Source of the DNA: an uncultured Porphyromonadaceae bacterium
GTDB lineage: Bacteria > Bacteroidota > Bacteroidia > Bacteroidales > Muribaculaceae
Reading direction: 5' to 3'
NCBI GenBank assembly: GCA_947166165.1
Contig: CAMVDK010000070.1
Span: 1 to 12,612, forward strand
Length of the DNA stretch: 12,612 nt
Part shown: piece after piece, positions 1 through 5,814 of the stretch
Layout of the letters: each line of letters starts with the position of its first letter
How positions within the stretch are numbered: the first letter of the stretch is position 1
Notes under the pieces: generated by a model
Seen by the model: only the letters and a program-made list of their open reading frames with translations
Told to the model about the DNA's origin: nothing
Database searches by the model: none
Program-made: the position numbers and the translations under genes

Positions 1-39
1 TCACTGCTTGACCGCATCAAGCGGATTAGTTTCGACTAA
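1..39 (+). CDS. 3' end of an unidentified plus-strand gene (partial)
   Basis: Frame 1 is open from the window edge and reads SLLDRIKRISFD before a TAA stop at 37-39. The other two frames give less protein-like residues or stop at once. A GC-rich hairpin begins eight bases after the stop, as expected at the end of a transcription unit. Twelve residues are too few to identify a family, so no function is proposed. The gene would converge with the minus-strand HD-domain gene across a long non-coding interval. Confidence 0.4.
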   Translation, partial: SLLDRIKRISFD

Positions 40-46
40 AGGCTAG

Positions 47-73
47 GCGGCCTTCCCGATAAGGGGAGGCCGC
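47..73 (+). terminator. Hairpin after the partial gene, probable terminator
   Basis: An 11-bp stem (GCGGCCTTCCC paired with GGGGAGGCCGC, one G-T wobble) encloses a five-base loop, GATAA. It starts eight bases after the TAA at 37-39 and is followed by only three T residues on the plus strand. It may therefore be a weak intrinsic terminator or a 3'-end stabilising hairpin. Confidence 0.45.
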
Positions 74-235
74 TTTACGTTGCGTTTGATTCGTTTCGTC
101 TGGCGGTCAGTGAGCCATGCCAGCCCACGATGGCCGCAGGCTATGGGCCAGCTGGCGGGTTTTTGTCTTACCGTTGGCCCTCTGCGAGGCCCAATTTTGG
201 CTCGGTTGTCATAAATGTCTTGCACGCTTCGCGTG

Positions 236-417
236 GAAATCTCTCAAATCTTTTTCAAATCTAACAACGGTATTAATTAAAAAATATTGATTGATTTGGC
301 ACAGATTTGAAAGATTTCCCGCCGTTAGGCGGCCACATTATGAGAACATCCAAATTTTGGCACGCCCTCTTCATTACACTTCAAGGCCGGCTGGCCTTGT
401 CCAGTTCTTCGAACTGG
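236..417. repeat. Cluster of inverted repeats in a non-coding stretch
   Basis: An imperfect inverted repeat pairs 246-262 (AAATCTTTTTCAAATCT) with 303-317 (AGATTTGAAAGATTT) around a very AT-rich core containing TATTAATTAA. Further right are two back-to-back perfect hairpins: AAGGCC/GGCCTT at 383-398 and CCAGTTC/GAACTGG at 401-417. No convincing ORF or Bacteroidales promoter is visible. Bases 85-200 contain words related to the downstream array (TTTGATTCG, a GGCC-flanked inverted segment, CTGGCGGG) and may be an eroded copy. Function is unknown; decayed repeat or mobile-element ends are possible. Confidence 0.5.
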
Positions 418-469
418 TATCAGTCGCGCATGGAGAGCGTGGGTTTTGGGTTTGGTTCGGTTTTTTGGA

Positions 470-880
470 GGAGTGTTTGATTTGGTTATCTGGCCACGCC
501 AGGGCGAGGCCGTACTGGCGGGTGTTTGATTCGGTTATCCGGCCATGACAGGTCATGGCCCTACTGCCGGGTTTTTGATTCGGTTATCCGGCCATGACAG
601 GTCATGGCCCTACTGCCGGTTTTTTTGATTTGGTTATCCGGCCATGACAGGTCATGGCCCTACCGTCGGAAGGTGTTTGACTTGGCTTGATTCGGTCGTC
701 TGGCCACGCCAAGGCGAGGCCCTACTGGTGTATGGATTTGGCTTGATTCGGTTATCCGGCCATGACAGGTCATGGCCCTACTGCCGGGTGTTTGATTCGG
801 TTATCCGGCCATGACAGGTCATGGCCCTACTGCTGGGTGGTAATTTGGTTATCCGGCCATGGCAAGGCAGGCCTATTGCT
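470..880. repeat. Array of about eight ~49-bp palindrome-centred intergenic repeats
   Basis: The unit is roughly TTTGATTCGGTTATCC, then a 20-base palindrome (GGCCATGACAGGTCATGGCC), then CTACTGCCGGG. Palindromes begin at 492, 541, 590, 640, 702, 758, 807 and, degenerate, 855, so spacing is 49, 49, 50, 62, 56, 49 and 48. Five copies (541, 590, 640, 758, 807) have the identical palindrome. Copies at 492 and 702 carry a variant core (GGCCACGCC / GGCGAGGCC) that keeps eight of nine pairs through two compensatory double changes. The array lies between converging genes and ends 20 bases from the HD gene's stop codon. It resembles REP/BIME-type repeats in form, but no associated transposase is visible. 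No unique spacers separate the units, so this is not CRISPR. Confidence 0.85.
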
Positions 881-899
881 TTTGGGTGCTGTGTGGGGT

Positions 900-1478
900 T
901 TATTTGGTGGTTTCGGTGTGGAAGGGGAGGCCGAATTGCTCGATGAGTTGTTCGAACCGCTGGCTGGTGTCGGGGCCGAATTTTGCGAGCGATTTGCGTG
1001 CTTTTGCGAGCGACTTCATGCGGTGGATGTGCGACTTGCTGTAGAATTTGTCGGCGTAGCAGATGACTTTCTCTTCGATGGTGACGGGCAGCATGTCGCG
1101 CTCGGGCAGGTCGAGGTGCTGGCGTGCGATGTCGATGGCCGAAATGCCTGATCCTGTGTGGCGTTCGCACACGAGCGCATGGCGCGGAAGTCCGAGGCTA
1201 TCGAGCAGTTCGCGGCCAAGGACGCCGTGCCTGATGTAGGGTTGGTCGCCATAGCAGCCGATGCCTGGCGCATTGGTCTTGAAGACGGCAATGTCGTGGA
1301 GCATGGCGGCCTCTTGGATGAATTGCAGGTCGACCGTGCAGTCGGGGTGCCGCTCCATGTAGCGCCGGGCGAGGAGGATGGCCTGTTGTGCCACCTGGCG
1401 GCTGTGGGTGACCAGGATGTCGTAGTCCAGATAGCCGGGGGTGTAGAACTGAGTGATGATTCGGTCGTAGTCGAGCAC
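900..1478 (-). CDS. HD-domain protein, putative metal-dependent phosphohydrolase
   Basis: This is a 192-residue cytoplasmic protein with no signal peptide or membrane segment. The HD-superfamily metal ligands are visible in order: His25 (VTHSR), His61-Asp62 (AMLHDIA), His84, His107 (CERHTGSG) and Asp143 (YADKF). Family members hydrolyse phosphate esters or nucleotides using bound divalent metal. The substrate here cannot be told from sequence. The start is a GTG at 1478 (LDYDRIITQF follows); the more upstream in-register extension would run into the inverted repeat at 1506-1565. It lies downstream of ilvE on the same strand, with 135 bases and a strong hairpin between them, so cotranscription is possible but not certain. 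No TAnnTTTG box is seen upstream. Confidence 0.85.
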   Translation of the reverse strand: MLDYDRIITQFYTPGYLDYDILVTHSRQVAQQAILLARRYMERHPDCTVDLQFIQEAAMLHDIAVFKTNAPGIGCYGDQPYIRHGVLGRELLDSLGLPRHALVCERHTGSGISAIDIARQHLDLPERDMLPVTIEEKVICYADKFYSKSHIHRMKSLAKARKSLAKFGPDTSQRFEQLIEQFGLPFHTETTK

Positions 1479-1505
1479 GATGGTTGGGTGTTGTTGTGAA
1501 TGAAG

Positions 1506-1565
1506 TCACGCCGATTGCACAGCGCAGCGGGTACTTGTGTGACGGGCTATGTGCAATCGGCGTGA
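1506..1565. repeat. 16-bp perfect inverted repeat between ilvE and the HD gene
   Basis: TCACGCCGATTGCACA at 1506-1521 is exactly complementary to TGTGCAATCGGCGTGA at 1550-1565, with a 28-base loop. On the minus strand, the direction of transcription, the stem is followed by CTTCATTCACAACAAC rather than a T run, so it is not a classical intrinsic terminator. A second small hairpin (GCGAG/CTCGC, 1599-1612) abuts the ilvE stop. Possible roles are an RNA processing or stability element, a partial terminator, or the remains of a short mobile repeat. Confidence 0.7.
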
Positions 1566-1613
1566 ATTGAATTGTTTGTTGTGTCGGGATAGACGGTTGC
1601 GAGGGTTCTCGCG

Positions 1614-2645
1614 TCAGAGTTCGATGATGGTGTTCCAGTTGTGGGTGTCTTCTACTTCGCCAAGCTGAATGCCGCGGAGGCGGTTGTAAAGCTCGGTGGT
1701 GATGGGGCCAGGGTTGCCGTCTTTCGAGATGACGTAGGTCTTGTTCATGCCCTCATCGTAGATTTCGCCAATGGGCGTAGCCACGGCAGCGGTGCCGCAC
1801 TCGGCAGCTTCCTGCACCTCGGCGAGCTCCTCGACGGGGATGGGTCGGCGCTCCACCTCCAGCCCGAGGTCGATGGCAATCTGCTGGAGGCTCATGTTGG
1901 TGATCGACGGGAGAATGGAGTCGCTCTTCGGGGTGATGTATTTGCCGTCCTTGATGGCGAAGAAGTTGGCGGGTCCGCACTCGTCGAGATACTTTTTCTC
2001 CTTGGGGTCGAGGAAGAGGGCTGCGCTGAATCCGTTGGCCTTGGCCTTGGCAGTGGCTCCCATGCCGCAGGCGTAGTTGCCGCCCACTTTCCATCGTCCG
2101 GTGCCGAGGGGAGCGGCGCGGTCGAACTCGCGGTAGATGGCCACCTTGGTGGGCTTGAAGCCGTCCTTGAAGTAGGGGCCTACGGGCGTGACGAAGATGA
2201 TGAAGGTGTACTCATCGGCGGGGTTGACGCCCACACGGGGAGTGATGCCGATTTCGAGCGGACGCAGGTAGAGCGAGCTGCCGCTGCCGTAGGGCGGGAT
2301 GAAGCGTGCGTTGAGTTGGACCACCTTCTTGGCCATTTCGACGAAGAGTTCGGTGGGGATGGGCTGCATCTTGATGCCCAGAGCGCTGGCTTGCATGCGC
2401 TTAGCGTTCTCCTCGATGCGGAAGAGGCGCACCTTGCCGTCCTTGCCGCGGAAGGCCTTCTGTCCCTCGAAGATTTCCTGTCCGTAGTGGAGGCAGCTTG
2501 CGGCCATGTGGAGCGTGATGTGCTCGTCGCTGCAGACTTCAATCTCGCCCCATTTTCCGTCGCGGTAGGTGCAACGAACGTTGTAGTCGGTTTTCATGTA
2601 GGAGAACGAAAGGTTGCTCCAGTCAATTTTCTCATTCATTGCCAT
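1614..2645 (-). CDS. ilvE: Branched-chain amino acid aminotransferase
   Basis: A 343-residue cytoplasmic enzyme of PLP fold type IV. It transfers the amino group between glutamate and the keto acids of leucine, isoleucine and valine, the last step of their synthesis and first of their breakdown. Family marks are the N-terminal substrate region with HYGQEIFEGQKAF (53-65), LYLRPLEIG (125-133), the PLP lysine Lys186 in RWKVGGNYA, the acidic cofactor residue in LDECGPANFF (near Glu222), and the phosphate-binding CGTAAV (283-288). Length is normal for the eukaryote-like long BCAT branch common in Bacteroidetes. Two start codons, 2645 (MAMNEK) and 2639 (MNEK), are equally plausible. The 62 bases upstream are AT-rich without a clear TAnnTTTG box, so it may be read from the small secreted-protein gene upstream. 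Confidence 0.96.
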   Translation of the reverse strand: MAMNEKIDWSNLSFSYMKTDYNVRCTYRDGKWGEIEVCSDEHITLHMAASCLHYGQEIFEGQKAFRGKDGKVRLFRIEENAKRMQASALGIKMQPIPTELFVEMAKKVVQLNARFIPPYGSGSSLYLRPLEIGITPRVGVNPADEYTFIIFVTPVGPYFKDGFKPTKVAIYREFDRAAPLGTGRWKVGGNYACGMGATAKAKANGFSAALFLDPKEKKYLDECGPANFFAIKDGKYITPKSDSILPSITNMSLQQIAIDLGLEVERRPIPVEELAEVQEAAECGTAAVATPIGEIYDEGMNKTYVISKDGNPGPITTELYNRLRGIQLGEVEDTHNWNTIIEL

Positions 2646-2707
2646 AGTGTTGCAATAAGATGTTTATAGGTTTGTTAATTAGTTGAATTGAGGATGTTTG
2701 TTGCATT

Positions 2708-3043
2708 TCAGAGGGCCACCTTCTGTGTGAGGTTGCCTATTTTGACGATGTAGATACCCCGGGTGCCGATTTTGAGTTCCGACGTGCCGGGGTTGAGAGT
2801 GGCTTGCGACACGCTTTGCCCGAGAATGGTGAACACGCGCACGGTGATTCGCCGCGTGGTCTTGATGGTGATGGTGCCGTTGTAGCCATATATTTCGATG
2901 CCGTCGGTGAGCTTTGGGTCGGTGAGGCTTCGGCCGGTGACTTCGCGGTTGGTTTCGCGCCACGCGAGTTGGGCACTGGCCATGTTGCTCACAGTCAGTG
3001 CGATTGCCGTCAGCACTATTGTCAAAGTCCTTCTCATTGGCAT
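2708..3043 (-). CDS. Small secreted protein with a type IX-like C-terminal sorting domain
   Basis: A 111-residue product if it starts at 3043 (MPMRR), or 109 from 3037 (MRR). The N-terminus is a signal peptide: positive MRR, a hydrophobic stretch TLTIVLTAIALTV, and a likely cleavage after MASA. The C-terminal half (about 52-111) looks like a Por/type IX secretion sorting domain. It has ITVRVFTILGQSVSQ, a strand ending in GIYIVKIGN, and a terminal KVAL. Only about 30 residues lie between signal peptide and sorting-like domain, so there is almost no cargo. A longer reading from 3151 is rejected because a good promoter (3064-3071) lies inside it and the signal peptide would be buried. An alternative view is a short beta-sandwich protein retained in the periplasm or on the surface. 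Confidence 0.75.
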   Translation of the reverse strand: MPMRRTLTIVLTAIALTVSNMASAQLAWRETNREVTGRSLTDPKLTDGIEIYGYNGTITIKTTRRITVRVFTILGQSVSQATLNPGTSELKIGTRGIYIVKIGNLTQKVAL

Positions 3044-3063
3044 CGCGTTGCTAATCGCAGGTG

Positions 3064-3094
3064 CAAAGTTACCAAATAAAAACGAAATGTGAAA
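3064..3094 (-). promoter_or_regulatory. Bacteroidales-type promoter of the small secreted-protein gene
   Basis: Reading the minus strand, the -7 box is TAACTTTG at 3071-3064. A TTTC (one mismatch to TTTG) lies 19 bases upstream at 3094-3091. The predicted start of transcription near 3060 leaves a leader of about 17-23 bases before the ATG at 3043 or 3037. The box sits between the rluD stop codon and this gene, giving it its own transcript. Confidence 0.65.
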
Positions 3095-3154
3095 GGAAAT
3101 TCGAAAAAACGTTTTCGGGGTGTTGGAAAAGATGCTTCGAGGTGCGGGCATGGG

Positions 3155-4246
3155 CTATCGCTGCAGTTGTGCGGCATAGTCGCGCCACTTGTCGATGAGC
3201 GCCGCGAGGTCGGCCGGCAGCATGCTGTCGAAGTGCATGGCCTGCCCGGTGGTGGGGTGCACAAATCCGAGCGTCTTGGCGTGGAGTGCCTGCCGCGGGC
3301 AGAGCTTGAAGCAGTTTTGTATAAATTGGTTGTAGCTCGCCGTCTTGAATCCTCGCAGCACCTGGTCGCCGCCGTAGCGCTCGTCGCTGAAGAGGGGGTG
3401 GCCGATGTGCTTCATGTGGACGCGTATCTGGTGAGTGCGTCCCGTTTCGAGCTGGCACTGCACCACGGCCACATGGGCCAGGTTCTCGAGCGTGTGGTAG
3501 TGCGTGACGGCGTGCTTACCCTGGTCGGCCGTGGTGACGCACATCTTGATTCGGTCGCGCGGGTCTCGGCCGATGTTGCCCTCGATGGTGCCGTCGAGCT
3601 GCTTCATCTCGCCCCACACCACGGCCACATACTGGCGAGTGGTGGTTTTGTTGAAGAACTGCGTGCCGAGCGAGGTCTTGGCGTGCGGAGTCTTGGCCAC
3701 CACGAGCAGACCCGAAGTGTCCTTGTCGATTCGGTGCACGAGTCCGAGTCGGGGGTCGGTGACGTCGTAGTCGGGCAGGTCGCGGAAGTGCCATGCCAGC
3801 GCGTTGACCAGTGTGCCGTCGAAGTTGCCGTGGCCTGGGTGGACGCACATTCCGGCGGGCTTGTTGACCACCATGAGCTGGTCGTCCTCGTAGACGATGT
3901 CGAGCGGGATGGGCTGTGCGATGATTTCGTTTTCGTAGCGCGGTCGGTCCATCACCACGCTGATCACGTCGCCCGGATGGACGCGGTAGTTGCTTTTGAC
4001 GGGTTGCCCGTTCACCCGTATGCACTCGGCCTCGGCGGCGCGCTGGATGCGGTTGCGCGAGGTGCCTTTGACGCGTTCGGTGAGATACTTGTCGATGCGC
4101 AGCAGTTCTTGTCCGCGTTCCACCTCGTAGCGGTAGTGCTCCCACAGGTCGCGCCCGTTCTCGGTGAAGTCGGGTTCGGAGAAGTCGGCTGCCGATGGTG
4201 CGTGCAGGTCGAGGTCGAGGTCGTCGATGAGGTCGGGGTCGCTCAT
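3155..4246 (-). CDS. rluD: 23S rRNA pseudouridine synthase, RluD/RluA family
   Basis: A 363-residue cytoplasmic RNA-modifying enzyme. It isomerises uridine to pseudouridine, by homology at the helix 69 sites of 23S rRNA. An acidic N-terminal tail (2-25) precedes an S4 RNA-binding domain (about 47-97; LLRIDKYLTERVKGTSR, then VNGQPVKSNYRVHPGD). The catalytic domain has LMVVNKPAGMCVHPG (124-138), the active-site Asp174 in GLVHRIDKDTSG, and ETGRTHQIRVHMKHIGHP (267-284). The start at 4246 overlaps the PASTA gene's TGA by four bases (ATGA), which implies translational coupling. The longer open frame to 4723 runs over the PASTA coding sequence and is not used. RluD is the best family name, but the exact target uridines are inferred. 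Confidence 0.94.
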   Translation of the reverse strand: MSDPDLIDDLDLDLHAPSAADFSEPDFTENGRDLWEHYRYEVERGQELLRIDKYLTERVKGTSRNRIQRAAEAECIRVNGQPVKSNYRVHPGDVISVVMDRPRYENEIIAQPIPLDIVYEDDQLMVVNKPAGMCVHPGHGNFDGTLVNALAWHFRDLPDYDVTDPRLGLVHRIDKDTSGLLVVAKTPHAKTSLGTQFFNKTTTRQYVAVVWGEMKQLDGTIEGNIGRDPRDRIKMCVTTADQGKHAVTHYHTLENLAHVAVVQCQLETGRTHQIRVHMKHIGHPLFSDERYGGDQVLRGFKTASYNQFIQNCFKLCPRQALHAKTLGFVHPTTGQAMHFDSMLPADLAALIDKWRDYAAQLQR

Positions 4247-4935
4247 TTGTTCTGGTTCTGCTCCTGCTCTTGCTCGAGGCTTTGGTTGTATTTCTTCATG
4301 TCTTCCTCGTAGTTCTGCGCTTCGATGGCGTCGATGGTTGCGGAGTCGAGCACCGCGGTGGGGTCGAGGTTCTCGATTGAGCCGTCGCCCACGGTGAGCC
4401 GGATGAGCGCGTTCACGCTGACGGTGGCGCCCTCGGCCACGCTTCGTCCGTTGGCCGTGACTTGCAGAATCAGGCCTCCATAGGGCGAGGCCACGCTGTC
4501 GACCATCACGTTCTTGAAGCCGAAAGCCCGCAGCTGTGCCAGTCCCTGGCGGACCGAGATGTCTTGCAGTTTGGGCAGTTTCACCGAGCGGGCGTGCATG
4601 GCGTTCACTTTGAGGTAGATGGTGCGTATGGCTTTGATGTAGCTCAATGGGCGCGGGTCCTGGTCGATGACCACGCCGGGCTTGTACTGCTCGTAGAAGG
4701 TGGTGGAGTCGCTGATGTCCCACTTGAATCCGGCCGACTCCAGCTTGTCGATGGCTTGTTCGAGCGGCAGGTTGCGCACGTCGGGCACGCGGCGCTCCTG
4801 GCCGTGGGAGGTGAACACGTCGATGAACAGCAGGCCAATGTAGCCCGCCAGGACAAAGGCGATGGCGATGAGCACACCGTTGATGAGGAACGGGTGGTCT
4901 TCGCGGAACTTATTGAATCCGTTGGAGTTACTCAT
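4243..4935 (-). CDS. Membrane-anchored PASTA-domain protein
   Basis: A 230-residue protein with a short cytoplasmic N-terminus, one transmembrane helix (about 19-40; INGVLIAIAFVLAGYIGLLF), and an extracytoplasmic part with two or three PASTA repeats. The first begins at RRVPDVRNLPLEQAIDKL (48-65) and ends near VNAM; the second begins at VKLPKLQDISVRQGLAQL. A low-complexity tail of E, Q, N and K (219-230) closes the protein. PASTA domains bind peptidoglycan fragments or beta-lactams in other bacteria. No kinase domain is attached here, and whether this one binds cell wall is inference. It has its own promoter and is the first gene of a two-gene unit with rluD, an arrangement common in Bacteroidetes. 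Confidence 0.9.
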   Translation of the reverse strand: MSNSNGFNKFREDHPFLINGVLIAIAFVLAGYIGLLFIDVFTSHGQERRVPDVRNLPLEQAIDKLESAGFKWDISDSTTFYEQYKPGVVIDQDPRPLSYIKAIRTIYLKVNAMHARSVKLPKLQDISVRQGLAQLRAFGFKNVMVDSVASPYGGLILQVTANGRSVAEGATVSVNALIRLTVGDGSIENLDPTAVLDSATIDAIEAQNYEEDMKKYNQSLEQEQEQNQNK

Positions 4936-4964
4936 TTTGGAATCTTGGTTCGTGAATTAAATCA

Positions 4965-4995
4965 CAAAGTTACGCAAAAAAAGAGTGAAGGCAAA
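4965..4995 (-). promoter_or_regulatory. Bacteroidales-type promoter of the PASTA-rluD unit
   Basis: On the minus strand a perfect TTTG (4995-4992) is followed after 19 bases by TAACTTTG (4972-4965), matching the Bacteroides -33/-7 consensus. Transcription would begin near 4961, leaving about 26 bases of leader before the ATG at 4935. The interval between this promoter and the HAD stop codon holds short direct repeats (GAAGTGCGA at 5062-5081, TTGAGGAGCG at about 5026-5046) and no other gene. Confidence 0.75.
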
Positions 4996-5098
4996 GGAAA
5001 TGCTTGTTTTTTTCGAAATTTGAGCCTTGAGGAGCGGTTGAGGAGCGTGGAGTGGCCTCCTGAAGTGCGATGGAAGTGCGACGGCGGAGGTGTGGGTC

Positions 5099-5740
5099 TT
5101 AGTGTGTGCTGCCGGAGTTGTTGCGGAGCAGCGCTTCGAGGTCGGGTCGCCAGTCGGCGCCGTTGTCGGGCTGGAGGGTGTGTAGTCCGAGGCGGGCGGC
5201 GGCCTCGGTGTTGCGCGGGCCGTCGTCGATGAACACGGCGTTTTGCGGCATCACGCCCTCGGCGCGCAGCACTGCCACGAAGAAGTGCGGGTCGGGCTTC
5301 ATCAGCCGCTGCTCGTAGCTCAGATAGAGGGCGTCGAAGTAGTGGTCGAGCGCGTGGCCGTGGCCGTCGAAGGCGCTGCTGCGCGCCCAGCGCATGATGA
5401 AGGGGTTGGTGTTGCTCAGCAGGCTCACGCGGTAGCCACGGCGGCGCAGGTCTTGCAGGGCCGTGAGGTTGTGCTCCGGGAGATGGACGTAGTAGCCCTG
5501 CCAGGCATAGTCGCATTGCTGCATGGTGAATTCGCGTCCGGCGAGCTGAGAGAGTTGCTGGCGGAACTGCTCGTCGGTGATGCGTCCGGCTTCAACGTCG
5601 CCAAAGATGCCCTTCTGCTCGTAGGCGTCGAGATAGGTGGCGGCGTCGTTGAATCCGATTTCCTGAAAACGTGCGATGGCCTGGTGCTTGTCGATTTTGA
5701 AAATCACACCGCCCAGGTCGAAGATGATGTGGGTGATCAT
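5099..5740 (-). CDS. HAD-superfamily hydrolase, subfamily IA (YihX-like)
   Basis: A 213-residue soluble protein. HAD motifs are present in order: motif I IIFDLGGVIF with nucleophile Asp8, motif II LLSNTN with Ser109, motif III Lys148 in LMKPD, and motif IV VFIDDGPRN with Asp172/Asp173. A helical cap domain lies between motifs I and II (about 15-90). The second Asp of motif I is replaced by Gly, as is usual in the FDLGGV subgroup containing the sugar phosphatase YihX. The reaction is probably removal of phosphate from a small metabolite; the substrate is unknown. The start codon lies just downstream of a strong terminator, and no separate promoter is recognisable, so expression may rely on read-through. 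Confidence 0.88.
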   Translation of the reverse strand: MITHIIFDLGGVIFKIDKHQAIARFQEIGFNDAATYLDAYEQKGIFGDVEAGRITDEQFRQQLSQLAGREFTMQQCDYAWQGYYVHLPEHNLTALQDLRRRGYRVSLLSNTNPFIMRWARSSAFDGHGHALDHYFDALYLSYEQRLMKPDPHFFVAVLRAEGVMPQNAVFIDDGPRNTEAAARLGLHTLQPDNGADWRPDLEALLRNNSGSTH

Positions 5741-5751
5741 AGCGTGGCGGG

Positions 5752-5782
5752 AAAAAAGAAAGGCCGGCGGCAGGCGCCGGCC
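5752..5782 (-). terminator. Intrinsic terminator after the DUF4270 gene
   Basis: GGCCGGCG and CGCCGGCC (5762-5769 and 5775-5782) form a perfect 8-bp GC stem with loop GCAGG. On the minus strand it is followed directly by TTTCTTTTTTC (5761-5751). It ends the glycogen-synthase-like/DUF4270 transcription unit and lies only about 11 bases from the next start codon at 5740. Confidence 0.9.
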
Positions 5783-5814
5783 ATGGTGGGTTTGAACGGG
5801 AGGTCAGGCGATGG

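Noticed and set aside
470..880. CRISPR array
   Set aside because: The 49-bp period is filled by the repeat itself; there are no unique spacers, no leader and no cas genes.
762..1151. Small proteins encoded by the repeat array (frames reading LSGHDRSWPYC or MTCHGRITESNTRQ)
   Set aside because: These are translations of the palindromic repeats in both directions; unit spacing of 49, 50, 56 and 62 breaks frame between copies, so no coding selection is seen.
1641..2669. 342-codon plus-strand open frame opposite ilvE
   Set aside because: Antisense shadow of the aminotransferase; no family motif, and no TAnnTTTG promoter in front.
3089..4312. 407-codon plus-strand open frame opposite rluD
   Set aside because: Antisense shadow; begins inside the promoter region of the small secreted-protein gene and shows no recognisable domain.
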